From positions 856,383 to 920,382 of the forward strand of contig NZ_BDCR01000003.1 in NCBI RefSeq assembly GCF_001618385.1: a stretch of 64,000 bases of DNA. Direction: 5' to 3'. Made by a program: the position numbers and the translations under genes. This DNA is from Paludibacter jiangxiensis (GTDB lineage: Bacteria; Bacteroidota; Bacteroidia; Bacteroidales; Paludibacteraceae). Numbering within the stretch: position 1 is the stretch's first letter; each line of letters begins with the position of its first letter. This document shows positions 42,150 through 52,281 of this stretch, in pieces. A model generated the notes under the pieces. It did no database searches and was not told the origin of the DNA. It worked only from the letters and a program-made list of their open reading frames with translations.

Positions 42150-43982
42150 TTATTTATAAGCATCATTCTGATCACACAATGGGTTTTTCAACAATTCTTG
42201 TGTCGGAATTGGCATATCCATTTTTGCCGGTACATAGTTAAATGTACGGTTTGTCTGCCAAGCATCCTGAACTTTTGGATCTGTATTAGGATATCCTTGA
42301 TTTTGAGGATAATCATGATTGATATGATCTTCCATAAAACCGGAACGAATTAAATCCTGAGCAAGACACCATTCAGCATTGAACTCTTTACGACGTTCCA
42401 TTCCGAGGGCAACGAGCCATACAGGAGAAGTAAAGTTTTTAGCTGATTTAACCTGAGTATAATAGGTCTTGGCATCAGGCACTGTCACAGCTGTTTCATT
42501 GAAAGGTTGCGGATAGTCTGTTGGCACAACGGCTTTCTTGTCTCCCTTACCTATATAGAAACTTGCGATTTGCTGATAGTATGGCAGGTAAGTAGCCGTC
42601 AAAGTAGCTTTTTTGCCTACTTCCTGATTCCCGAATGCACGATCACGAATCTGGCTGATATAACCCCATGCTGTTGCATCATCAGCACCGTTCAAATGGA
42701 AGAGACATTCTGCGTAGTCCAACAAAACGTTTGAATAACGTTTGTAATAAATTTGTTGAGGGCCCCACATCGCATTCCAGTCGGCACGACAAGTTCTCCA
42801 GTATTTCAAACTCCAGATGGCAGGTGCTGCTTCACCATCCTTATAATAATGGTAGTGAGAGGTCAAACCGTCATCGGTTACAATACTTTGCTGTAAATAT
42901 GGGTTGTAGCCATAAGTTGTAGCCGATTTCCATTTAGGATCGATACCAGGAACAGCGCCGGTAATACCTGAAGCATCACGGCGTTTGTCGCCTTGTTCAT
43001 ACGAGCTCCACCATTCCCAGGAAAGATACAGAGAACCCCAACCACCGGCTGCAGGACAAGCGGTAAAATAGGTAACCCATGCATGAGCATCGGTCAGGTT
43101 TGCCCAACTGTTCCACTGAGATCCCTGATCGAGAACTTCTTCCCAGATACACTCTTTGGTCCAAACTGCACCCGGATCAAACAACGTAGTAAATGAAGGA
43201 TTCAATTCATATTTCTTACTGTCAATTACTTGTTTCAAAGCATCTGCTGCCAGTTTATAGTTGTCAGTTGCCTGATCAGGAACGCGATATGCTTTCCACA
43301 TATAAGCTTCCCCAAGATACGAGAGAGCAAAACCTTTTGTACAACGACCGTATTCTCCGTTTAATGGATCCCAGTCTAGTTCTGTTACTGCAGCTTTAAG
43401 GTCATTTATAATAAAATCCCACATTTCGGTATATGTTTTAGCACGGGCTTTTTGGGGAGAATTAATATAGTTTTCTCCCGTGGCAAGCATAGGTACACGA
43501 CCAAAAGCTTTTGCCAACCACATATAGAAAAATGCACGAACACATCTGGCCTGACCATCCAGTGAAGTTTTCAACGACGGTGTAATATTCGTTGCAGCTC
43601 CAAGACCTGCAAGAAAGTCATTACAACGAGAAATTGCCTTATAGCAGTGCCTCCAACCGCTCAATAATTCAGGGGTATCAGCATTCCAGTTTTGAGTATT
43701 CCAGTCTTTATCCCATCCGGTAGCCTGTGTATCCATGGTTGGGTGACCGCCGATGAACAAGTTGGGTTTAAAGCCCCAGTCTCCATCCGTTTCAGAAACG
43801 GGGAGCATCATATCGTAGCAACCAACAAGACCTGCTTGAGCATCCTTGTCAGATTTGAACATTTGATCGGCTGGTAAAAGTGAATAATGGTCCACATTTA
43901 AATAGCTATCACCGCATGAATTTAATCCTAACAGCAATAACAAACTACCAACTGTAAATAATATTTTTGATATGCTTTTCAT
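42150..43982 (-). CDS. susD: SusD/RagB-type outer-membrane glycan-binding lipoprotein
   Basis: A 610-residue SusD-family lipoprotein. The signal peptide ends at a lipobox with Cys23 (LLLGLNSCGDSY), so it is lipid-anchored at the cell surface. The N-terminal SusD_RagB region has tetratricopeptide-like helices (LAGLGAATNITP, RCVRAFFYMWLAKAFGRVPM). The C-terminal part has the typical LLDYAECLFHLNGADDATAW helix and ends with ERRKEFNAEWCLAQDLIRSG. It forms the lid on the SusC transporter and captures oligosaccharide; in this locus the ligand is probably a xylo-oligosaccharide. It follows SusC after 26 bases. No SusE-like surface binding protein gene follows it, which is unusual. Confidence 0.96.
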   Translation of the reverse strand: MKSISKILFTVGSLLLLLGLNSCGDSYLNVDHYSLLPADQMFKSDKDAQAGLVGCYDMMLPVSETDGDWGFKPNLFIGGHPTMDTQATGWDKDWNTQNWNADTPELLSGWRHCYKAISRCNDFLAGLGAATNITPSLKTSLDGQARCVRAFFYMWLAKAFGRVPMLATGENYINSPQKARAKTYTEMWDFIINDLKAAVTELDWDPLNGEYGRCTKGFALSYLGEAYMWKAYRVPDQATDNYKLAADALKQVIDSKKYELNPSFTTLFDPGAVWTKECIWEEVLDQGSQWNSWANLTDAHAWVTYFTACPAAGGWGSLYLSWEWWSSYEQGDKRRDASGITGAVPGIDPKWKSATTYGYNPYLQQSIVTDDGLTSHYHYYKDGEAAPAIWSLKYWRTCRADWNAMWGPQQIYYKRYSNVLLDYAECLFHLNGADDATAWGYISQIRDRAFGNQEVGKKATLTATYLPYYQQIASFYIGKGDKKAVVPTDYPQPFNETAVTVPDAKTYYTQVKSAKNFTSPVWLVALGMERRKEFNAEWCLAQDLIRSGFMEDHINHDYPQNQGYPNTDPKVQDAWQTNRTFNYVPAKMDMPIPTQELLKNPLCDQNDAYK

Positions 43983-44008
43983 AATGTTAATCTATTTAAA
44001 TTAAACAG

Positions 44009-47000
44009 TTAAAACTGAACATTCAAGCCTACTGAATAAGTACGGGGATTTGGGTAACGTCCTGTATCCAAACCGGTATAAAGTACGCTTCCTTGACCAC
44101 ATTCAGGGTCTCCATACTTGTTATAAGATGAAATGCAGAATAAATTCTGAATAGAAAAATTAATACGTGCACTTTCAATACTTAACGGTCTCAACAGGTT
44201 CTTGCTGAAATTATAACCAATTTGAAGGGTGTTGATTTTCAAGAAATCGCCATTTTTAATCCAGGCGCTTGATGCACGCATATTATAGTTATAATCCAAA
44301 ATAGTCATCTTAGGCAAGGTTGTGCTGTGATTTTGAGGAGTCCACATTTGAGCAGAAGACGATTTCAAAATATTAGGCATTGTTCCGTTATCACCCGGGT
44401 AAAGGCTGGATAAGGTCATCGCCGAGTAAGAATTGATCTTTTGGCCCAATACCCCATATGAATAAATTGAAACATCAAAATTTTTGTAAGAAGCATTCAA
44501 TGTCAAACCGAAGTTTACTTTTGGGAAACCATTCCCCAAAATGGTCATATCGTTTGAATCGATGAACCCGTCACCATTGAGGTCTTTGTATTTAAAGTCC
44601 CCGGCACCAGTATTTGCATTCTGATACTGAGAGTGCCCTTTTGCTTTAGCAGCAGCATTGGCAGCATCCACTTCAGCCTTAGACTGGAAAATACCTTCCA
44701 CCTGATAACCGTAGTATGAACCTACAGCATAACCATTGCGGCAAATAGAGTGTCCATCCCAGTGTACGCCAGAAGCAGCAGCTACAGCACCAACGTTAGA
44801 CCCGTCATTGGTAGTTCCTTCGTTGTCATTCAAAATATCAGCTCCGATATTTACAATTTTGTTTTTCAGGGTAGAACCGGTCAAGGTAGCTCCGATGCTC
44901 CAATCCTTATTCAATTGTTTCTTATAGTTAGCACTGAATTCAAGACCCCTGTTCTGAATTTCACCATAGTTGGTATATACACTACTATATCCAGCCGAGG
45001 GACGTATGTTCATGTCTAATAATAAATCCTTTGAGGTTCTGATGAAATAATCTACGGTGATATTCAAGCTATTTTTTAAGAAACCAAGGTCGAGACCGAT
45101 ATTGGTTTGTTCGTTGGTTTCCCATTTCAAATTAGGATCCACCAATGGGATAGCATAACCGTTTGCGGTTTGAGCTTTGGAACCTAAACCAGCAACTCCA
45201 TTCTGCTGATAATAATAGTAAGCAATCGTATTGGATGTCAATGCTGGTGTAGCTTTATCGCCTATATTACCCGGATTACCAGTCTGTCCCCAGCCTAAAC
45301 GAAGTTTCAAGTTTGTAATTGTAGGAAAGTTTTTCATGAAACTTTCTTCTGAAATACGCCATGCTGCAGCTGCAGAAGGGAAAGTTCCCCATCTGTTAGA
45401 AGAACCAAAGTTTGAAGAACCATCACGACGAACTGTCCCGGTCAAAATATAGCGATCTCTGAACGAGTACATGGCACGGCCATAATAAGAAATACCTCTC
45501 GTTTCTGCATTATAGGCGCCACTTGCATTTTTTGTCGTAATATCGCTGGTCAAACTAATGTCTCGTATCGAAGCTGCAGGGAAATCTGTAGCAGAAACTG
45601 AGGTCCAGTCTCCGAAGCTCTTACTCAATGTGTTCCCAGCCATCAATGTTAAATTATGGAGACTATTTTTCCAGTTGTAGGTCATATAGTTTTCAATGGC
45701 AAGGTTATTGCTTTGAGAACCACTGATTGACAATTGATAACGGGCATCGTAATTAGCCAGATCAACCTTGGTTACGCCATCCGGCATATAGCGTTGCTTG
45801 TTCCCTGAAAAGTTCTGATAGTCGGAAGTCCATAAATTATAAGATGCTATTGATTTGAATGTCAAACCTTTCAACAATTTAACATTGGCATAAGCACTAA
45901 CAAGGGTCTGATTCGTTTTGGTCAAACCGTTGTTTTCCATCTGCACGGCTACCATGTTGTCACTCGGACCACCATCATAAGATCCAACTGAACTTTGGAT
46001 GGATGTTCCATAGGTTCCATTGGCATTTCTGACATTCGGACTTACATAAGTCCCACTGGGAGTAACATAATCCAATGTCGGACACATATAGGCCATATCA
46101 CGGAGAGAGGACAGGTTACCATTGTTTCCGAAACCAGCATTACTACCGTGCGACTCTGTATGAACATAATTGATATCCCCACCTATTTCCAGGAATTTTC
46201 CCACCTTGGTAATAACATTTGCACGCGCTGTGAGTCGGTTCATGTTAGTATTGATAACGATACCATCGTTATTCAAATATCCTAAAGAAAAGTTAGACTG
46301 AGTTTTTTCCGAACCTCCGGAAGCAGAGAGATTATATTGCTGCTTTAATGACACACGAGTCATTTCTTTTTGCCAATCAATCGTTTTTCTCTTGCCGTCA
46401 TAGTTTGTAGAGAAAATCTGATTGGCTAAGTTCGCTCCATCGTTAGCACGAGCTGCACGAACATCAAAAGCATATTGGTCAGCATCTCCTACTTTTAATT
46501 TACTACCTAAGGTTTGAATACCGTAATCTGCTGAGAAAGTAATACGTGTGGCACCAACAGAACCGTGTTTTGTAGTAACCATAATAACACCATTAGCACC
46601 GGCAGCACCATAAATTGCAGTTGCAGAAGCATCTTTCAACACTTCAATGCTTTCGATATCGCTCGGGTTAACGAAGTTTGCATTTGTCCCTACCTGAACA
46701 CCATCAACTACATACAAAGGATTTGCATTACCTGTAATAGTGCCCACACCACGAATACGAATAGCGGCATTGGCGTCAGGAGCTCCATCCTGAGATGTAA
46801 CCATTACACCGGCAGCTTCTCCTTGTAGTCCCTGCAAAATATTAGTAGGACTTTTTTTCATCATCACGTCCTTGCTTACCGAAGCAACAGACCCTGAGAT
46901 ATCACTCTTTTTTGCTGTACCGTAGCCAACAACAACAACTTCATCCAATTGCTTTTTATCTTCTAATAAAACAATCTTCAGATTCTGACTTTTTGAGTTA

Positions 47001-47314
47001 ATTGCAACTTCCTGTTGCATCATCCCAATATACGAAACAATAAGAGTTTGATTTTGCTCTGAAACAGAAAGGGTGAATTGACCATTTACATCTGTCACAG
47101 TTCCTTGCGAGGTATTGCCTTTGACAATAACGGCGGCTCCAATCAAAGGCTCTTGTTTTGAGTCGGTAACGACACCTTTGATTACGTGTTTGTTTTGAGC
47201 ATACGTGCATATGCTCACGGATAACATCATTAAAATCCAAATTCTTTTCAGGATCGATTTGGTTCTAAATTTTAGAAAGAAACCAATTGATGAAATCTCA
47301 CAATTTTTCTTCAT
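44009..47314 (-). CDS. susC: SusC-type TonB-dependent oligosaccharide transporter
   Basis: A 1101-residue outer-membrane TonB-dependent transporter of the SusC/RagA family, of usual length. The N-terminal region is long and basic, followed by a hydrophobic signal ending near CTYAQ. Then come a carboxypeptidase-regulatory-like domain (about 45-125: IKGVVTDSKQEPLIGAAVIV) and the plug domain with VVVGYGTAKKSDISGSVASV and PLYVVDGVQV (about 125-260). The beta-barrel with many aromatic strand ends closes with YSVGLNVQF, a terminal Phe typical of outer-membrane insertion. It imports oligosaccharides with energy from TonB. It is the first gene of the susCD unit. The 562-base region upstream holds a direct repeat that may be the regulator's binding site. 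Confidence 0.97.
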   Translation of the reverse strand: MKKNCEISSIGFFLKFRTKSILKRIWILMMLSVSICTYAQNKHVIKGVVTDSKQEPLIGAAVIVKGNTSQGTVTDVNGQFTLSVSEQNQTLIVSYIGMMQQEVAINSKSQNLKIVLLEDKKQLDEVVVVGYGTAKKSDISGSVASVSKDVMMKKSPTNILQGLQGEAAGVMVTSQDGAPDANAAIRIRGVGTITGNANPLYVVDGVQVGTNANFVNPSDIESIEVLKDASATAIYGAAGANGVIMVTTKHGSVGATRITFSADYGIQTLGSKLKVGDADQYAFDVRAARANDGANLANQIFSTNYDGKRKTIDWQKEMTRVSLKQQYNLSASGGSEKTQSNFSLGYLNNDGIVINTNMNRLTARANVITKVGKFLEIGGDINYVHTESHGSNAGFGNNGNLSSLRDMAYMCPTLDYVTPSGTYVSPNVRNANGTYGTSIQSSVGSYDGGPSDNMVAVQMENNGLTKTNQTLVSAYANVKLLKGLTFKSIASYNLWTSDYQNFSGNKQRYMPDGVTKVDLANYDARYQLSISGSQSNNLAIENYMTYNWKNSLHNLTLMAGNTLSKSFGDWTSVSATDFPAASIRDISLTSDITTKNASGAYNAETRGISYYGRAMYSFRDRYILTGTVRRDGSSNFGSSNRWGTFPSAAAAWRISEESFMKNFPTITNLKLRLGWGQTGNPGNIGDKATPALTSNTIAYYYYQQNGVAGLGSKAQTANGYAIPLVDPNLKWETNEQTNIGLDLGFLKNSLNITVDYFIRTSKDLLLDMNIRPSAGYSSVYTNYGEIQNRGLEFSANYKKQLNKDWSIGATLTGSTLKNKIVNIGADILNDNEGTTNDGSNVGAVAAASGVHWDGHSICRNGYAVGSYYGYQVEGIFQSKAEVDAANAAAKAKGHSQYQNANTGAGDFKYKDLNGDGFIDSNDMTILGNGFPKVNFGLTLNASYKNFDVSIYSYGVLGQKINSYSAMTLSSLYPGDNGTMPNILKSSSAQMWTPQNHSTTLPKMTILDYNYNMRASSAWIKNGDFLKINTLQIGYNFSKNLLRPLSIESARINFSIQNLFCISSYNKYGDPECGQGSVLYTGLDTGRYPNPRTYSVGLNVQF

Positions 47315-47720
47315 TGCATTAGAAATTAAATAGGTTAATAACTATACCACTTTAAGGTGCTGGTATTATAAACTGGTTCTACTTGCTTTTATAGCTTTAA
47401 CTATCAAGCGAAAGCTACATCTTAACTGTCATTGTACATCATGTTTTTCAATTTAATCTTGGTTAACAACTCATGATAAATAATCATTCCTATACGCTAT
47501 CTATCTTAATCATTCATGAATTTCACATTGTCATCAAAACAAAAAACTCAACCCCCGATTTATATGGTTCAATTTAAATACAGGAAAAATTGAATTAATG
47601 TAAAAGTTCATTGCCCCAAAATCACAATCATCAAAAAGTAAAAACAAAAACTAAACATTCAACATACATTTTTTTCATATGCAAGTTGCAAAAATGGCAT
47701 TTTAAATTATATTAAACTTG

Positions 47721-47753
47721 CAAATTTGAATATTTATATTTCAAATTTGAATA
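47721..47753. promoter_or_regulatory. 21-bp-spaced direct repeat, candidate regulator operator
   Basis: The 12-base word CAAATTTGAATA occurs exactly at 47721-47732 and 47742-47753, 21 bases apart start to start, that is two DNA turns. AraC-family dimers typically bind direct repeats with this spacing. The site is in the 562-base gap between the hybrid regulator and susC, about 400 bases before the susC start. No good TAnnTTTG box was found close to it. Nothing else in 47315-47876 could be assigned. Confidence 0.45.
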
Positions 47754-47876
47754 AAAGCCCACATTGAGAATAACAAATGTTAAAGCAGCATAGTTATCAC
47801 AGGTCGTTATTTTCAATCACTTAAGAACGACACACAATCCAATAACGACTAAATCCAATTAGATTTATACAAGAAG

Positions 47877-50800
47877 CTATGCATCTAAAATATCGGTAGG
47901 CGACTTTCCGAAATGTTTCTTAAAAACTGTGCTAAAATATCCGGCACTTGCAAATCCTGTAAGTTCACTTACTTCCGTAATTGAATATTTTCTGGACTTT
48001 AAAAGTTCTATAGCGTAGTTGAGCCTGATACTCTTAATAAATTCGTTCGGAGATTGATCGGTTAGCGTTTTTAATTTTTTATACAATAGCGAAGCACTCA
48101 CATTCATTGCTGATGCAAATTCGTCTTTCCCAAATTCCGTTTTTTCAAGATTCGCCCGTACAACCGACAAAGCTTTTTTCACAAACTGATCATTATTCTT
48201 GTTTTCAAAAATCTGTTCTTCTCCTGCTTCTCCGTCAATCATTTTCAGGGTTTTCCCCCTAACATTTTCCCGATTTTGCACTATTGATTTTATACGTTGC
48301 AACAAAATGGGAACATCAAATGGTTTCGTCAGATAATCATCGGCACCTAAGCCTAAGCCGTGAAGTTGATCAGCTTGTTCTGATAGCGCGGTCAGTAGAA
48401 TTACCGGGACATGAGATGTCTGAAATGTTGATTTAATTAACGAACATAACTCAAATCCATCCATATTCGGCATCATAATATCCGACACAACCAAGTCTGG
48501 AATATCTTTTTGAATTATTTCCCAAGCAATCTGACCATTCTCAGCTGCTTGTACTTCAAATTCATTTCCAAGGGTAAAAAGAAGAAAGTTTCTTAGATCG
48601 ATATTGTCTTCCACTACAAGTAACTTCATTCTCTTGTGGCTGTCGTCCGGAAGCTGATCTGCAATTGGCAAATCGGAATGTTCTATAGAAAAATCGTTTT
48701 CTTGTTGGCTTGTCGTTAATTTAATTACCTGACTGCAAGGTTCAACGTCTTTGTATGGAATGACGATTTTAAAGCAAGATCCAACGTTTTCCTTACTAGA
48801 ACAACTTATTTCACCGCCATGTAACAAAACATAGTTTTTAGCAATCATTAATCCGATTCCCGATCCAATGACTTTGGCATTAACCGCATTGTCTCCTCGG
48901 TAAAATTCATTAAACAGACTCTGCTGCGCTTTCTCACTAATACCAATTCCCTGATCGATAACTTCTAACGACCAGTTCTCCGGGGTACAATTTAGATTCA
49001 GGGTTACACGGCTTTTAGGATGCGAGTATTTAATCGCATTTGAAATCAGATTCCCAAGCACCTTTTCCATCATAGTTTCATCAACTCCTGAATTATACGC
49101 CGGTACATTTGTGTTGAATATAAGTTCAATGTTTTTTGATTGAGCATACGATTCAAACATCATTTTCTGGAGTTGAATCATATTCACAATATCAACATCG
49201 CAAAGTGAGAGATGCTCTTTACCGACATCAAGTTTTTGGAAATCCATTATTTGAGTAACAACTTTGGATAACCGCTTAGATTGTTCCGAAGCTAATCGAA
49301 GATAATATTTCCCGGCCTCCGAAATCGCAACATCTTTATTCAGCTCTTCAATAGGCGCTTTTATCAAAGTAAGTGCAGTACGGATCTCATGAGCTGTATT
49401 AGCAAAAAATTGAACCTTCTTTTCTATGTGTAATTTTTTAATATGTTCGAGATAGTATCTTGATAAGACATATATTACACCTGCCACTATCAAAAGCATG
49501 AGCATCACAAACCACCATCTTGCCCACACAGGAGGTACAATACGAATGTTTATCGATCGTTCTGTAATGACGTGATCCATTGAATTGTCATACAATCGAA
49601 TCTTCAGAACATAGCTTCCACTAGGGAGGTTTGTATAGGTTATTATTTTTTGGCTATTAGGCTGACTCCAGGTTTTATCAAAACCCTCCAACAGATATGA
49701 ATATTTGGAATCCGAAATATTTTGCCCCAAAGCTAACAATTCAAGTGAAAATGTATTCTGACTATAGTTTAACTTGATTTCGGTCAAACTATCCAAAGGA
49801 TACTTCAATTTAAAGTTCGGATTATCCTTTATCGAAACCCCTGAAATGGTAAGGTCTTGCAAATATAAGCCAGCTTTTGATACGACATTTCTAATAGCAG
49901 CAGGGCTAAACATCACAGCTCCATTATTAGTCCCCCAAATCAAGCTTCCGTTCCTGAGCTGACACTGTGCATTAATATTATAAGCAGCCCTACTTAAGGA
50001 CAAATGAGACGAATAGGTGGTTACACTATAATTTTTAGGATTAAACTTACAGAGTCCCGTTTCTGTTCCTATCCAAAAACAATCGCCAATTTTCATTATA
50101 CCATTAATGAAATTAGATGGCAGACCCGACGCTGTGGTAATTTTCTCAATTTTCTTGGTCGCCAAATTGAATCTTATCAAGCCATCACCCCGAGTTGCTA
50201 CCCAAGTCTCTCCGTTTGAGATTGTCATCCCCTGTGCTAAGAATCCCTGTTTTAAGATCGTTTCAACTCCCGTTTTTTTATCCAAAGAACATAATCCGTA
50301 GGAACAAGCCAACAACATCGTACCTCGCTTATATTCAACAAACGCAGACACTGGTTGTTCCTGATAAATGCGAAAACGATTTTCTTTTACAATATAACAG
50401 GCAATATTTCCTCCTGATCCTCCGATCCAAAGATCTCCATCAGAATCCTTATAAATATCATGAATAAAATTATTGACAAATGGAGATTTACCTGTATTTT
50501 GACCGTAATGAGCTATTTCTCGTCCCGAGGTTCCGTCCAAAACATAAACACCTGAAGCATATGTCCCTGCCCAAATGTTTCCTTTATTATCCTCGCATAA
50601 CGCCAGAAAAACCTGTGCTTGTTTTCTCTCGTTATGATAAAAGGTTGCCCAACGATTAGAACGAACATCCCACTTCGAAATTCCATTGTTGGTAGCGAAC
50701 CAAATATTACCTCTTGAATCTTCTATTATTTTGTTGATGAAATTATTACAAAGAGAATTTGCGTTATTCACCAAATGTGATACTTGGGTGACAAGCGACG

Positions 50801-51770
50801 GTCTTTGATCAAAAAACGAAATTCCGCCACTATATGTTGCTGTCCAAATCCGATTATTGCGATCACAAAAAATATCGTAGACTCCATCCCCATGAAGAGA
50901 GAATGCATTATCAATATCCTCCTTGTAAATATCTATTATTCGATTTGCTTTTTTTCGGTCTATTTTCCAGATCCCTTGCCCATCGACACCCACAAGCAAA
51001 GTGGAATCCGAATTGGCGGTGATCGCCAAAACCGGTTGGTGCGGAAACACATTGGCATTAAACTGAGAAAGTATACGTTTATTAAAGTCATATTCGTATA
51101 AACCACTTGACACAGTTCCAATCCAGAGTTTATTTTGGTTCTTATCAAAATATAATTTCGACAAAGCATTCGGATTACCCAACTTCACTAAAGGCATATC
51201 TGTGCCTGTTTCTGTATCTAATAATCTTACATTATCGAAATACCCAACAATCAGATGTCGTTTATCATGCCACGCAAATCCTCTTATCTCAACTCGCTGC
51301 CTCCCAATTAAAGAAATTTTTTGTTTGTAGTATCGGTAAAGCCCGCCAAATCTAGTTGCAATCCAAAATGCGCCTTTATCATCAGCCTGAATATCATTTA
51401 CAACTAAAAATTTATCATTCAGCAATTTGCTAATATTGACAAATGGGATAAACTTATCCTTCACCGCATTATAATAGAACATTTGCCCGTCATTTGCACA
51501 AACGTAAAGAACATTGTTTGAATAGAGCAATCTTGACGAAATAAATGCAATATCATATGGTAATTTATATAGCCGACAATCATTCTCCGTCAGTCTCAAT
51601 ATTCCTGTTTTAGCAGAAGCCCAAACAAATCCATTCTTATCGCTGCAAATGGAATAGGCTTCTCTCACAGAAATGTCGTAGATGGAATTAACGCTATAAA
51701 ATTTTGTATCCGCAGCTGATACAGTGCCGAAAAATATGGTTACAAATAAAAAAATATATCTGAATCTCAT
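47877..51770 (-). CDS. Hybrid two-component system sensor-regulator (HTCS)
   Basis: A 1297-residue single-protein sensor, kinase, receiver and transcription factor. The signal peptide is near residue 18. Two propellers of Reg_prop repeats (about 25-660; LWIGTVSSGLYEYD, NIWFATNNGISKWD) are followed by a Y_Y_Y domain (about 665-748) and a transmembrane helix (752-771). The HisKA H box has His794 (FANTAHEIRTAL), and the ATPase has NLISNAIKYSHP, DQGIGIS and GSGIGLMIAKN. The receiver is at about 1048-1165 with the phospho-acceptor Asp1097 (LVVSDIMMPNMDG) and Lys in YLTKPF. The AraC helix-turn-helix is at about 1195-1297. All key residues are intact. HTCS proteins sense oligosaccharide in the periplasm and activate the neighbouring susCD locus, here probably for xylan. 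Confidence 0.97.
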   Translation of the reverse strand: MRFRYIFLFVTIFFGTVSAADTKFYSVNSIYDISVREAYSICSDKNGFVWASAKTGILRLTENDCRLYKLPYDIAFISSRLLYSNNVLYVCANDGQMFYYNAVKDKFIPFVNISKLLNDKFLVVNDIQADDKGAFWIATRFGGLYRYYKQKISLIGRQRVEIRGFAWHDKRHLIVGYFDNVRLLDTETGTDMPLVKLGNPNALSKLYFDKNQNKLWIGTVSSGLYEYDFNKRILSQFNANVFPHQPVLAITANSDSTLLVGVDGQGIWKIDRKKANRIIDIYKEDIDNAFSLHGDGVYDIFCDRNNRIWTATYSGGISFFDQRPSLVTQVSHLVNNANSLCNNFINKIIEDSRGNIWFATNNGISKWDVRSNRWATFYHNERKQAQVFLALCEDNKGNIWAGTYASGVYVLDGTSGREIAHYGQNTGKSPFVNNFIHDIYKDSDGDLWIGGSGGNIACYIVKENRFRIYQEQPVSAFVEYKRGTMLLACSYGLCSLDKKTGVETILKQGFLAQGMTISNGETWVATRGDGLIRFNLATKKIEKITTASGLPSNFINGIMKIGDCFWIGTETGLCKFNPKNYSVTTYSSHLSLSRAAYNINAQCQLRNGSLIWGTNNGAVMFSPAAIRNVVSKAGLYLQDLTISGVSIKDNPNFKLKYPLDSLTEIKLNYSQNTFSLELLALGQNISDSKYSYLLEGFDKTWSQPNSQKIITYTNLPSGSYVLKIRLYDNSMDHVITERSINIRIVPPVWARWWFVMLMLLIVAGVIYVLSRYYLEHIKKLHIEKKVQFFANTAHEIRTALTLIKAPIEELNKDVAISEAGKYYLRLASEQSKRLSKVVTQIMDFQKLDVGKEHLSLCDVDIVNMIQLQKMMFESYAQSKNIELIFNTNVPAYNSGVDETMMEKVLGNLISNAIKYSHPKSRVTLNLNCTPENWSLEVIDQGIGISEKAQQSLFNEFYRGDNAVNAKVIGSGIGLMIAKNYVLLHGGEISCSSKENVGSCFKIVIPYKDVEPCSQVIKLTTSQQENDFSIEHSDLPIADQLPDDSHKRMKLLVVEDNIDLRNFLLFTLGNEFEVQAAENGQIAWEIIQKDIPDLVVSDIMMPNMDGFELCSLIKSTFQTSHVPVILLTALSEQADQLHGLGLGADDYLTKPFDVPILLQRIKSIVQNRENVRGKTLKMIDGEAGEEQIFENKNNDQFVKKALSVVRANLEKTEFGKDEFASAMNVSASLLYKKLKTLTDQSPNEFIKSIRLNYAIELLKSRKYSITEVSELTGFASAGYFSTVFKKHFGKSPTDILDA

Positions 51771-51863
51771 TGACTAGAATTTCTTATATTCGTTCAGTTC
51801 TAAAAGAATCAATGCAACACTAATTAAATATTTAAATTAGCATGTGTTTCCCTATAGCAAAAG

Positions 51864-51871
51864 CAAAGATA
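51864..51871 (-). promoter_or_regulatory. candidate -7 box (TATCTTTG) for the HTCS gene
   Basis: TATCTTTG on the minus strand matches TAnnTTTG and lies about 94 bases before the HTCS start. No exact TTTG -33 element is present at 19-21 bases. The remaining AT-rich sequence from 51771 to 52190 shows no gene; a near-palindromic AT tract at 51820-51840 is the only other structure. Confidence 0.4.
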
Positions 51872-52190
51872 TATAATTCGAAAGACAATATCCTGAAAAA
51901 ATGTTCATAAAATTCGCACACAGACTTCTAAAAATAGATATTCTACTATCCAATTATTAAAATTAAAACAGAAAGACACACGCTACTATATCGATTAATA
52001 GGGAATTTTATCAAATATATAAATTTAGATTCACACAATAAGCACCACTTTACAAACACATCTTTTATGGTAGTTAATTTTTCATAATACAACATCAGAA
52101 ATAAAGCCATTTCTATTTTATAACAAACCTCAAAACACCGTCCTAAAACTTAAAAAATATATCATATTTAACTTTTCCAACAGACAAAAA

Positions 52191-52222
52191 AAAAGAAGAT
52201 ACCCCAAAAGATATCCTCTTTT
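52191..52222 (-). terminator. intrinsic terminator of the efflux operon
   Basis: AAAAGA-A-GATA pairs with TATC-C-TCTTTT (one mismatch) around a short loop, 60 bases after the stop of the outer-membrane channel gene. On the minus strand the stem runs into nine T residues. This is a convincing Rho-independent terminator. Confidence 0.75.
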
Positions 52223-52281
52223 AACAACCAATCGTTGTCTTTTTCAAAGACTATACTTTAATTGACGAACGACAGATTCAT

